Of a DNA stretch of 64,000 nt, positions 52,401 to 59,893 are shown in pieces; within the stretch, counting starts at the first letter, position 1, and the number at the start of each line of letters is the position of its first letter. The position numbers were made by a program, and so were the translations under genes. The notes under the pieces were generated by a model, which saw only the letters and a list, made by a program, of their open reading frames with translations, did not search any database and was not told the DNA's origin. Source of the DNA: Paludibacteraceae bacterium. GTDB taxonomy: Bacteria; Bacteroidota; Bacteroidia; Bacteroidales; Paludibacteraceae. The stretch lies in contig JAFSMP010000040.1 of NCBI GenBank assembly GCA_017447875.1, positions 62,001-126,000 on the forward strand, read 5' to 3'.

Positions 52401-54870
52401 TCTGGGTAACGTAGAACTCTATATCAAGGTCAAGACCAACGACTCGCTTGTGATCTCCACTTCGTTCGGTAACTATAGCGCGAAAGCTGCTGATCCGAAT
52501 CAGCAGAAAGCAAAACTCGTCGTTCCGAACGTGGTATATGAGTTGCCGAAGGATACGGATATGTGGTTCCAGATTTGTATGCCGTATCTCCACTATCTGT
52601 ATAAAGGCGAGAATATCAGTAATTATATCTACTCGGATTCCAGTGCGCTGTCGTACGAGTTGGAGGGTAATGAAGAGGCTAAAATTACAATCACGGCTAC
52701 GTTCAATGACACTCTCAACTATAATATACCTGAGCGCACGCGTATAGTTAACAAGAGCAAAACCGAGCGTAAAGGACGCCGTCTGCTGAGCGACCTGCTC
52801 TCGGAGGCTATCAGTAGATACGGACGTGGCAATACCTTAGATATCACCTCCTTCGAGGATACCTATATCGATAGTATGCTCCATCGTTTCGTGACTCGTG
52901 ACTCTGTGACGCTGTACTACCGTGTTCGTTCCACTCGGGCAATGAAGTTCTGTCTCCATATGCCGCAGGTAACGGGAGATGAATACCTCAACCCGACACG
53001 TTTCGACTGGGAGCATGGTTATGTCAACCCGGCGAAGAGAACGGACTATGTGCTTGTCAATATTGATAGCACGCGTGTACCGCAAGGTAAGGATCTGAAG
53101 ATCCATATGCTGAACTGGACCAACGTACCGTCCAAGGTGGAGGCTACTATCTATAAGGCAGAGAAAGAAGGTGCCGGAGATGACTTTGGTACCATCACCC
53201 GAGTTATCGATGGTGATACGGATACGATTAAAGTCATCGAGCGTCAGTTCTTAGCCGATATGGGTTGGCCGAACCTGATGATTAAATATTATTCGGATAC
53301 CACTACACATGTATGGGCTGAGCCTACTGACCCGCTCAAACGTGATACAGTGGACACCGCTATTGTGGCATTCGTATGTCCGAACACCGTTTATACTACC
53401 CGTTATGACGGCTATGCAAGTCATATGATTGGTCCGAAGGGCTGGGAAGAGGTTATCCCGTACGACTCGATCAACAAGAAAGAGGCGAAGATAACGACCT
53501 ATATGATCTCCTTCGATGTTAAGCCGTTGCAGGAACCGAACCTGCTCTCTATTGACTCGCTTAAGAACAAGCCGACTATCCAACGTGGTGCTACGGTAGA
53601 TGCTTCTGCCGCTACGACGGAGATCTTCAACTGGCTCAAGACGAGACAAGGCGATGCGCTGGTAGGCGACACGCTGCAACCGGTAGCCGGTCCGGATAGT
53701 ATCAAGTGGGAGTATAGTTACGACGGTACGACCTTCACGGACTTCCCGACACCGGTACTGACTTCGGCATCGATCGCATTGCGTTACAGAGTGCTCACCG
53801 AGTGCGACTCGACTCTCTATAGCGATACGTTCATCAACGTGATTCGCGATACGCTCGAGAAGATCGACTACTGCGGTCCGTTCACTTGGGAAGGTGTGAA
53901 ATATACGACCGACACCTTGGATTCGGCCGTTTACCACTTACCTCCGGGAGGTTTTGACAGTATCGCTTATCTGAAGTTAACCATCAAACCGGTGGTTCTG
54001 GCCAAAGAGGTGGTTAATGCTTGCGATCCGACCTACGTATGGCCGTTCAACGGTAAGACCTACACGGCTACCACGACTCCTACCGAGTATACGGATACCA
54101 TCGAGGCAACCGACGGATGCTATAATGTATGTACGCTCAACCTGACCTTCGTGCCGATTGAGACGAGTGTTAGTCTTTCCGAGTGTAACGAGTATTACTG
54201 GAAAGAGGTAGACGAGACATATTACAACGATACGACGGTGATCAAGACACTCCTCACGGAGGACGGCAAATGCGACAGCACCGTTACATTGACCGTTAAG
54301 ATCAATCATCCGACTGTACGCACGCTCTCGATTGTATCGAAGTACGGCGACCGTCTGTTGATGATCAACCGTAACGAGATCAATGACAGTAAGGATATGG
54401 ATATCTATCTGGATCTGGATAAAGACCAAGATAGCGTGAAATGGTATATGGAGGCAACACCGAACGATATTTATCTGACTTCGGGTTACTACCTGACCAA
54501 CCCCGACGGTTCTCAGAACGGTAAGTATATCCAACCGGGTAAGACGTACTATGCAAGGATCTTGTATAGAGGTGGTACCACTTGCGGATACAAGGCTGAG
54601 ACCAAGCACTATACCACAGGTAAGGCTGCTGCGGCTCCTGCACTTGTTCCGTCGCTCGCTCGTCCGGGAGAAGACATCCGTGTCATCAACCTCAATCCGG
54701 ATGAGACCACGACCATCCGCATATATACTACGGAAGGTCTTATCCAGGGTACTTACACTGTTCACGGTGAAGAGTCCTTCGCGATCAAAGCTGCTAACGA
54801 ACACGGTTTCTACCTGGTAGAACTGAAAGCGGAGAGCATCAAGTCAACCTTACGTTATATCGTTAAATAA
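49414..54870 (+). CDS. Giant T9SS cargo protein with tandem modules, 1818 aa
   Basis: Signal peptide about 1-19. Residues about 30-1250 consist of roughly eight tandem modules of 125-150 residues ('FDW..G.....TLWYRVDL', 'NxGTxxAxLKxSMxFxCP', 'YxR.I.RNMFE', 'DTIWIGLET'), diverged but alignable by eye. About 1440-1620 hold repeats like those of the 44749 protein ('CGPFTWEGVKYTTDT', 'CDSTVTLTV'). The final ~75 residues are a classical type A T9SS sorting domain: 'ARPGEDIRVINLNPDET', 'TIRIYTTEGLIQG', 'GFYLVELKAES', ending TLRYIVK. This is the only protein here with the full sorting domain. Expected to cross the outer membrane through T9SS and be surface attached. Confidence 0.85.
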   Translation: MKKFFLCTMASMVTVFAMAIGRNDGSTKANAKEFDWDKGVTHTGGTLWYRVDLAPLYEEENPSLTLYLTNPSNVVDDSVKVSMQATVAGQEESKDYTIAARQYKTYTANAKALITLRQKEIYLTLTTKAATPGGSTTIKLSAKVFEAADLDETCKDARTLKWGETAVQNPMYSAWWKVSLKPIKDVEGFDAQVTIKNTGSKTVNLKMGQSLDCPSSGMTKREYEIPAGESIVKKVPRDMIASVQPDELYFGVENVESQVSMLVEKVAQPIEYVIPEANKMPGVNLHVTDTLVPLPVGTTLYKISVADMDSMAKYEPEFTYRNVGSTPAKVTVQMSFTRPTKSTSDTEYDLAEGAEEIVVYKKNMLEGMDGVDSIYLLTTVTGTVNFYGRFKHVREGKACKTNIDFNWETGHTQEGRTTQWYAINVADARDRLKDIMVYVNNQGTASANLKASMAFSCPYIDLTEMSRTIAKNDTVSRRLGFSSYAMMSDTIWIGLETNQDIKFWADTVDAQKKAEVDTLCLKAVTFDWTQGVQQEANDTVWYLLKMDSVRELSKFPTVVVENMSSTADAVITAEMSLECPDSIENEQHSITIKAADTYSRKITRNMFENIVQDEIYLRVVSTQKISLRIRMNEEAEGSTCGSAIPFNWVSGNSQAADANLWYKVDLREVMKSTDDLRLTIENKDAGQCKGVGQLTFGCPDEEAPSTQSFTLNGKQTKTIFREHSSLQLLPDSAIYINLQGNTAMRISAERVAAGAFDPIYNSGLSFDTIYLDTKLYTDPTVATGWYIVPASELQALRTLNENEALTPKIYLANEGTSDYDVTIEAAFAFPITEKMITKKITVPANQEINHSLDYKLFSQILTAKVGDKNKFDSIVVRITIPAEAIGKVKFRSEYAKAYGGNRKEAAIPITLGNQFTQSPNTEIWYKIRTADWKKKDLYGKSLHIATKNAGKGNATINVVVNDGILSSEDMLMERGERTIKKGESRSHNVPAEAVYGLGNVELYIKVKTNDSLVISTSFGNYSAKAADPNQQKAKLVVPNVVYELPKDTDMWFQICMPYLHYLYKGENISNYIYSDSSALSYELEGNEEAKITITATFNDTLNYNIPERTRIVNKSKTERKGRRLLSDLLSEAISRYGRGNTLDITSFEDTYIDSMLHRFVTRDSVTLYYRVRSTRAMKFCLHMPQVTGDEYLNPTRFDWEHGYVNPAKRTDYVLVNIDSTRVPQGKDLKIHMLNWTNVPSKVEATIYKAEKEGAGDDFGTITRVIDGDTDTIKVIERQFLADMGWPNLMIKYYSDTTTHVWAEPTDPLKRDTVDTAIVAFVCPNTVYTTRYDGYASHMIGPKGWEEVIPYDSINKKEAKITTYMISFDVKPLQEPNLLSIDSLKNKPTIQRGATVDASAATTEIFNWLKTRQGDALVGDTLQPVAGPDSIKWEYSYDGTTFTDFPTPVLTSASIALRYRVLTECDSTLYSDTFINVIRDTLEKIDYCGPFTWEGVKYTTDTLDSAVYHLPPGGFDSIAYLKLTIKPVVLAKEVVNACDPTYVWPFNGKTYTATTTPTEYTDTIEATDGCYNVCTLNLTFVPIETSVSLSECNEYYWKEVDETYYNDTTVIKTLLTEDGKCDSTVTLTVKINHPTVRTLSIVSKYGDRLLMINRNEINDSKDMDIYLDLDKDQDSVKWYMEATPNDIYLTSGYYLTNPDGSQNGKYIQPGKTYYARILYRGGTTCGYKAETKHYTTGKAAAAPALVPSLARPGEDIRVINLNPDETTTIRIYTTEGLIQGTYTVHGEESFAIKAANEHGFYLVELKAESIKSTLRYIVK

Positions 54871-54875
54871 GAATA

Positions 54876-54881
54876 GGAGGT
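54876..54881 (+). promoter_or_regulatory. Unusually clear Shine-Dalgarno site
   Basis: AGGAGG six bases before the ATG at 54888. Most genes in the window lack such a site; it fixes the start of the outer-membrane protein gene. Confidence 0.8.
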
Positions 54882-54887
54882 AGCACA

Positions 54888-56321
54888 ATGAAGACAATGA
54901 AAACAATTCTGATTGCAGCCACCCTGATATGCGCAACTGCCGTGTCGACTATGTCGGCACAGCAGGCTGCAGCGCCCGCACACCAATGGAAAGTAGCCCT
55001 TGGCGACACCGTGATGATCAAACGCGAGTGCACCAAATACCTCACGGGAGAAACTCCTTCGTCCTGGGTTTATACCAAACCGCATACGGTAGGTCAGTTG
55101 GGAACCAAACGTTTCCCCGAAGGCGTGCTGCTGTTTAATATCAACTCGTGGATCTGCGAGGAGTGCTTAACGCCCGTTCATCCGCGTGAGCAAGAGGCTC
55201 AGCGCCAGGCTCAACAGGCCGGACAAGCTCAACAAGAGGTGACCGTACAAGAGTCTGAGGCAGTAGTAATCAAAGAAGAGACAGAGCAACAAGCCGCTGC
55301 TCGAGCAGAGGAAGAAGCTGCTGCCGCTGCAGCAGCACTGGCTGCTCAAAAGGCTGCAGAAGAGGCTGCCGCTCAGGAGGCCGCTGCTCAAGAGCAGAAA
55401 CCGACCGTGGTGGTAGAGCAAGTGAGGGGTGACTCAGTAAAGTCGCAACAGAACTTCAAACACGGTTATGACCGTTTCACCATCGGTGTTCGCGGCGGTG
55501 CTTCCGGTCTGCTCCACAAAGTGGAGAAAGGTAACTGGCAATGTGGTTTCGATGTATTGCTCGACCTGCAATATGCACACTATTGGGCAAAAGACGGTCG
55601 TCCTGTCGATCTCGGTATTATCACCGGCCTGAGTCTCGGTTATGCACAGAGCGGCATGAAGGCAGATGTCAACTCGCAGTTTACGCAGTATGATGACACC
55701 GATCCTTCCTTCCCGATGCACATCGACTATGACATCCGTGCCGACAAAGTGACGGAGAAAGACGGACAGCTCCAGTTGGAGATCCCGCTGATGTTCTCGC
55801 TCCTGCATGAGAACGGTTTGTTCTTTAACATCGGTCCGAAATTCATGATCCCGGTTTATACTCCGTTCAACCAGAAGATCACGGATAATGAGAACACCTA
55901 TATCTCTGCTTATTTCCAGGAAATCGGTGTGCCTGTTAAGAACGAGGTGATCACCGGTATCTTGCGTGATGACCAGTTCAAGCAGAGCGGAAAGGATAAC
56001 GGTAACCAGTTTTCCATCAACATCCTGTTAGGTGCAGAAATCGGTTACGAGTGGATCCTGAAGAGCGGTAACTCGCTCGGCTTGGGTGCTTATGCTAACT
56101 ACTGTGTATATAACAGCTTCAAGAATAACACCAGCAACGACCCGCTCATCAAGGTTACTCCTCCGCAGGGCGCAGATGCTGCAAGTGTAGAGGTGCTGTC
56201 TGCTACGAAGACCTATGCTAACAAACTGGGTTATTTCGACGCAGGTGTGAAGTTGGCTTACCACTTCAACTTCCCCAAGAAGAGGAAAGTTAGTACCGAC
56301 GCTACTAAATTGTTCGAATAA
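54888..56321 (+). CDS. Outer-membrane beta-barrel protein with Ala/Glu-rich coiled coil, 477 aa
   Basis: Signal peptide (ends STMSAQ). Residues about 25-100 form a globular part with 'SWICEECLTPVHP'; about 100-180 are an Ala/Gln/Glu-rich stretch likely to be coiled coil; about 195-477 look like an 8-12-strand outer-membrane barrel ('FTIGVRGGASGLLHKV', 'LGIITGLSLGYAQSGMK', 'LQLEIPLMFSLLHENGLFFNIGPKFMIPVYTPF', 'GAEIGYEWILKSGNSLGLGAYANYCVY', 'YFDAGVKLAYHFNF'). Placed 17 bases after the T9SS cargo gene, so it may anchor or assist the upstream surface proteins. Relation to PorT/PorP-type barrels cannot be decided by eye. Confidence 0.72.
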   Translation: MKTMKTILIAATLICATAVSTMSAQQAAAPAHQWKVALGDTVMIKRECTKYLTGETPSSWVYTKPHTVGQLGTKRFPEGVLLFNINSWICEECLTPVHPREQEAQRQAQQAGQAQQEVTVQESEAVVIKEETEQQAAARAEEEAAAAAAALAAQKAAEEAAAQEAAAQEQKPTVVVEQVRGDSVKSQQNFKHGYDRFTIGVRGGASGLLHKVEKGNWQCGFDVLLDLQYAHYWAKDGRPVDLGIITGLSLGYAQSGMKADVNSQFTQYDDTDPSFPMHIDYDIRADKVTEKDGQLQLEIPLMFSLLHENGLFFNIGPKFMIPVYTPFNQKITDNENTYISAYFQEIGVPVKNEVITGILRDDQFKQSGKDNGNQFSINILLGAEIGYEWILKSGNSLGLGAYANYCVYNSFKNNTSNDPLIKVTPPQGADAASVEVLSATKTYANKLGYFDAGVKLAYHFNFPKKRKVSTDATKLFE

Positions 56322-56325
56322 GCCA

Positions 56326-56979
56326 ATGACGATACTATGTATCGAAACTAGTACATCGGTCTGCTCGGCCGCCATCTGTAAGGATGGCGTGCCGGCAGAA
56401 CAATGTATTTGCCGCGAAGGTAGCAATCATGCTCGGTTGCTACCTCGTTATATTGAGTATCTGCTCCAATACGCCAAGGACCACCACCTCACCATCGAGG
56501 CGGTTGCCCTAAGCGAAGGACCCGGCAGTTACACCGGTCTGCGTATCGGAACCTCCACCGCCAAAGGACTGTGCTACGGACTTAATGTCCCACTCATTCC
56601 CGTTCCGACATTGGAGATACTCAAACTTGCATCCGGCATCCAAGAAGGAATATTAATTCCCATGATCGATGCAAGGCGTATGGAAGTATATACGCTTATC
56701 AACGAAGAGACGAAAGCAGTCGTTGTAGAAAACGAAGAGAGTCTGTATGCAGGAGAAGAAGCGGTTAATTATTTTGGCGACGGAGCAGCTAAGTGTGCGA
56801 AGATCTTCACCAAACCGAATTGGCATTATATCCCGGACATCGTGCCTGAAGCACAATTCATGGGTGCGTTAGCGGAAAGTGGAAAGAAGAAAGTGGAAAG
56901 TGTGGATCTTGCCTACTATGAACCCTTCTATCTCAAAGAGTTCGTAGCCGCACCAAGCCATGTGAAAGGACTGAAATGA
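56326..56979 (+). CDS. tsaB: tRNA threonylcarbamoyladenosine (t6A) biosynthesis protein TsaB, 217 aa
   Basis: TsaB/YeaZ: 'ILCIETSTSVCSAAICKDG' at the N-terminus, 'HARLLPRYIEYLL', 'AVALSEGPGSYTGLRIGTSTAKGLCYGLNVPLIPVPTLE' and 'PMIDARRMEVYT'. Partner of TsaD and TsaE in making t6A37 in ANN-decoding tRNAs. Four bases after the outer-membrane gene and overlapping porW/sprE by four (ATGA). Confidence 0.92.
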   Translation: MTILCIETSTSVCSAAICKDGVPAEQCICREGSNHARLLPRYIEYLLQYAKDHHLTIEAVALSEGPGSYTGLRIGTSTAKGLCYGLNVPLIPVPTLEILKLASGIQEGILIPMIDARRMEVYTLINEETKAVVVENEESLYAGEEAVNYFGDGAAKCAKIFTKPNWHYIPDIVPEAQFMGALAESGKKKVESVDLAYYEPFYLKEFVAAPSHVKGLK

Positions 56980-59618
56980 GAATTTCAAATCTCAAATATC
57001 AAATCTTCAATATCATCATCCTTTCGATGATGATCTGCTCTTGTTCTACCCAGAAAAACACATGGGCGACTCGGTCGTACCATCAGACGAAAGTCCAATA
57101 TAACATTCTCTTTAACGGGAATATCGCATACGAAGAAGGCCTCAAAGCCATTCGTGATGCCAATACCGATGATTACACGAAGGTGCTTAATCTGTATCCC
57201 GTGAGCAATCATCAAGCGGCGCAGGCCAGTACCTCGCAGATGGATAAGACCATCGAGAAATGCCGCAAATGTATAAAGTTGCATTCTATCAAAGCGAAAC
57301 CGAAACGCGATCCGAAGAAAGCCGGTGACCCCAAGTATAAGTTATGGCTCCAGAATGAGGAGTTTAACAACAAGATGGGCTTGGCATGGATCCGTTTGGG
57401 CGAAGCTGAATTTCATAAAGGTGATTTCCTCGGTGCAGTCAGCACGATGAAATACATCATCAACCATTACCAGAACGATCCCGACATGATCGCGCAGGCA
57501 CAATTATGGATCGCACGTGCGTACGCGGAGATGGGTTGGCAGTACGAAGCGGAAGATATGTTACAGCGCGTGCAGATCGACGCACTGAGCAAGAAACATG
57601 CACGTCTATACTCTGCCGTCAAAGCCGATGTGCTGTTGCACGGTCAGCAGTACCATGCCGCTATCCCCTTCGTCAAGATCGCTATCCCGTACGAGAAACG
57701 CACCGTCTATCGTCCGCGTTTCGCCTATGTATTGGGTCAACTGTACGAGAAAGAGAACAAACGTGAAGAGGCAATCCAATCCTATAAATCCGTTGTGCGT
57801 ATGGCACCACCGGTGGAGATGGAGTTTAATGCCCGTATCCGTATGGCGGAACTGGGCGGCAAGAACAGCATCCGTAAGTTGCGCACGATGTCCAAGCAGT
57901 CCAAATACAAAGACAAACTGGACCGTATCTACGGTTCGATGGGAAATATTTACTTGGCTGCCAACGACACCGTCCATGCGCTCGAGATGTACCAACTGGC
58001 CATCGAAAAAGCGACGGAAGCCGGACCGGCAAAGGCTGCGGTGCTCATTCAAGCCGGAGATATTTATTATACGCAACGGGACTATGTCAATGCCCAACCG
58101 TGCTATCGCGAGGCAGTGACGATCCTGACCGCAGAAGATGAACGATTCGCCCGTATCCAGAAACGCTCGGAGGTGCTGGACGAACTGATCGTAGCCTATA
58201 ACCAGGCCGAACTGCAAGACTCGCTGGTGAGCCTGAGTAAGAAGAGCGAAGAAGAACAGCGGGCCATCGTCGAAAAGATCATCGCTGATCTGATTGAAGC
58301 CGAGAAAGCCGATTCTGCCCAACAGGCTCAGGCGGCACGCGAGATGGCACGAGGAGACGGTGGACTGCGTAGCGTCAATACGGCGAACATGTTAGGCGGT
58401 GGCGGTCAGAAGGGTGAGTGGTATTTCTATAACCAGCAACTGATCAAACAAGGACGCCAGGAGTGGCAACGCCGGTGGGGAAACCGTCCGTTGGAGGATA
58501 ACTGGCGCAGGAAGAATAAACAGGTGGTGATGAATGAAGATATGGGTCTCTCGCCGGACGATATACCATCCGATGAGAATGACTCTACGATGACGGACTC
58601 CCTAAGCACTAATTCGCCTGTCTCTAAACGTTTAGAGACCGACACCCATAAGCCGGAGTATTACCTGCAGCAGATCCCGCGTACACCGCAGGACTTCGAG
58701 GTATGCGACAGCCTGTGGCGCGAAGCGATGATAGCGCTCTATTATATCTACCGCGATAAGTTGGAAGATGAATCGTTGGCTAAGGCAACGCTGGACGAAC
58801 TGGTGGAGCGTTTCACGGGTCACCCGGCGCTGGACGATATCTTTGAAGAAGAACGGCTTCGTGCGTTGCGCAACGACCCGGAGTATATCGCCCGGATGCA
58901 ACGGATGATAGCCGAGCAAGACTCGCTCTATGCCCTCACCTATGCGGCATACACCAAAGGGCAGTATAAGACCGTCAAGGCCAATACAGCTAAGTTCCAA
59001 CAGTTCGCAGAACGGTCTGACAGTGAAACGATCCCACAACGCAGTGGTCTCGCTTCTCATTTCCTGTTCCTCAATGCTGTCTCTGTGGCACGTACCGAAG
59101 GACAGCAAGCGTTCATCGCGGAACTGCAGACCCTCGTCGAACAGTACGGAGAGACCGAGTTAGGGTCGATGGCTAAAGATATGCTTGCGATGATGGGACA
59201 AGGTATGGAGAGTAAGAAAGGCGGTGCAACCGGTAGTTTGGCAGACTTGCGCGACAAGACTGCGGATACGCAAGATAAGGCAGATGAGACCGACGCACAG
59301 CAACAACAGTGGTCGGAAGACCGTAAGCAAGCGTCTGTTGTATTGCTCATCCTGCCTACGGCGGACGAACAGGCACTGAACGAACTGCTTTACGAGGTGG
59401 CACTGTTCAACTTCTCGCAGTTCCTTATCCGTGACTTTGACCTGCAGAAGATGCCGGTCTTCGGCGAAGGAAGTGCCCTCCGTATCAGTGGATTTGCCGA
59501 TATGGACGAAGCAGAATGGTGGATTGACCTCATTCGCAAGAACGCAGAGATGCAGCAGGTACTGATAGGAATAGAAATAAAGGCAGTAACCGAAGTTAAC
59601 CTGCCTTTATTAAAATAG
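56976..59618 (+). CDS. porW: T9SS-associated TPR lipoprotein PorW/SprE, 880 aa
   Basis: Lipoprotein signal (hydrophobic segment, then I-C-S-C with C23 as likely lipidated residue) followed by a long TPR array (about 130-420: 'GLAWIRLGEAEFHKGDFLGAVSTMKYIINHY', 'ARAYAEMGWQYEAEDMLQ', 'LGQLYEKENKREEAIQSYKSVV', 'YGSMGNIYLAANDTVHALEMYQLAIEKA') and the family's later parts 'GEWYFYNQQLIKQGRQEWQRRWGNRPLEDNWRR' (about 485-520) and 'YYLQQIPRTPQDFEVCDSLWREAMIALYYIYRDKLED'. Length and order match SprE/PorW, needed for type IX secretion and gliding in relatives. Residues 2-14 of the signal peptide are encoded by a heptamer array. Cotranscribed with tsaB; a hairpin at its end acts as terminator. Confidence 0.88.
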   Translation: MRISNLKYQIFNIIILSMMICSCSTQKNTWATRSYHQTKVQYNILFNGNIAYEEGLKAIRDANTDDYTKVLNLYPVSNHQAAQASTSQMDKTIEKCRKCIKLHSIKAKPKRDPKKAGDPKYKLWLQNEEFNNKMGLAWIRLGEAEFHKGDFLGAVSTMKYIINHYQNDPDMIAQAQLWIARAYAEMGWQYEAEDMLQRVQIDALSKKHARLYSAVKADVLLHGQQYHAAIPFVKIAIPYEKRTVYRPRFAYVLGQLYEKENKREEAIQSYKSVVRMAPPVEMEFNARIRMAELGGKNSIRKLRTMSKQSKYKDKLDRIYGSMGNIYLAANDTVHALEMYQLAIEKATEAGPAKAAVLIQAGDIYYTQRDYVNAQPCYREAVTILTAEDERFARIQKRSEVLDELIVAYNQAELQDSLVSLSKKSEEEQRAIVEKIIADLIEAEKADSAQQAQAAREMARGDGGLRSVNTANMLGGGGQKGEWYFYNQQLIKQGRQEWQRRWGNRPLEDNWRRKNKQVVMNEDMGLSPDDIPSDENDSTMTDSLSTNSPVSKRLETDTHKPEYYLQQIPRTPQDFEVCDSLWREAMIALYYIYRDKLEDESLAKATLDELVERFTGHPALDDIFEEERLRALRNDPEYIARMQRMIAEQDSLYALTYAAYTKGQYKTVKANTAKFQQFAERSDSETIPQRSGLASHFLFLNAVSVARTEGQQAFIAELQTLVEQYGETELGSMAKDMLAMMGQGMESKKGGATGSLADLRDKTADTQDKADETDAQQQQWSEDRKQASVVLLILPTADEQALNELLYEVALFNFSQFLIRDFDLQKMPVFGEGSALRISGFADMDEAEWWIDLIRKNAEMQQVLIGIEIKAVTEVNLPLLK
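56981..57015. repeat. Heptamer array inside porW signal-peptide codons (AATNTCA type, 5 units)
   Basis: Five 7-base units beginning two bases after the start codon; read in frame they give the N-terminal part of the lipoprotein signal. Confidence 0.8.
59579..59608 (+). terminator. Terminator at the end of porW
   Basis: Stem AAAGGCAG/CTGCCTTT around a 14-base loop, overlapping the last codons of porW and followed by ATTAAAA. Confidence 0.7.
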
Positions 59619-59637
59619 TCGGGAAGACGTGATTCGA
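59619..59637. repeat. 19-base copy of the tRNA-Pro 3' end
   Basis: Identical to 59746-59764, the discriminator plus acceptor and T-arm end of tRNA-Pro, 127 bases away in the same orientation. Such a duplicate can be a leftover attachment site or a broken tRNA gene. Confidence 0.7.
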
Positions 59638-59745
59638 CAATTGCGAACAGCCATTGTTCGGAATAATCGTTCGAGCGAAGCGAGATAAGAACACGCGTAG
59701 TTCAAATCCGTCTAACAAAAAGGACGGTCAGAGACCATCCTTTTG
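59638..59745. other. Spacer between tRNA 3'-end copies, with terminator hairpin
   Basis: Contains AAAAGGA/TCCTTTT hairpin (about 59716-59745) placed as the tRNA-Pro terminator on the minus strand, and 'GTTCAAATCC' (about 59699-59708), a T-loop-like piece suggesting a second broken tRNA. No gene. Confidence 0.55.
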
Positions 59746-59819
59746 TCGGGAAGACGTGATTCGAACACGCGACCTCCGGTCCCCCAGACCGTTGCGCTAC
59801 CGGGCTGCGCCACTTCCCG
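59746..59819 (-). tRNA. tRNA-Pro (anticodon GGG)
   Basis: On the minus strand: acceptor CGGGAAG/CTTCCCG, D arm GCGC/GCGC around AGCCCGGTA, anticodon loop CTGGGGG (T33, GGG at 34-36), T arm with TTCGAAT loop, discriminator A. One anticodon-stem end pair is a mismatch. CCA is not encoded. Promoter at 59847-59878. Confidence 0.92.
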
Positions 59820-59846
59820 CGCTGCTTTGATTTTCAAAAGCGGGTG

Positions 59847-59878
59847 CAAAGGTACTGCTTTTTTTTGAATTATGCAAG
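59847..59878 (-). promoter_or_regulatory. Promoter of tRNA-Pro (extended conserved type)
   Basis: Minus strand CTTG (59875-59878), 20 bases, TACCTTTG (59847-59854). Two differences from the hipBA promoter over 32 bases. Confidence 0.85.
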
Positions 59879-59893
59879 TTTTTAAGCAAAATA

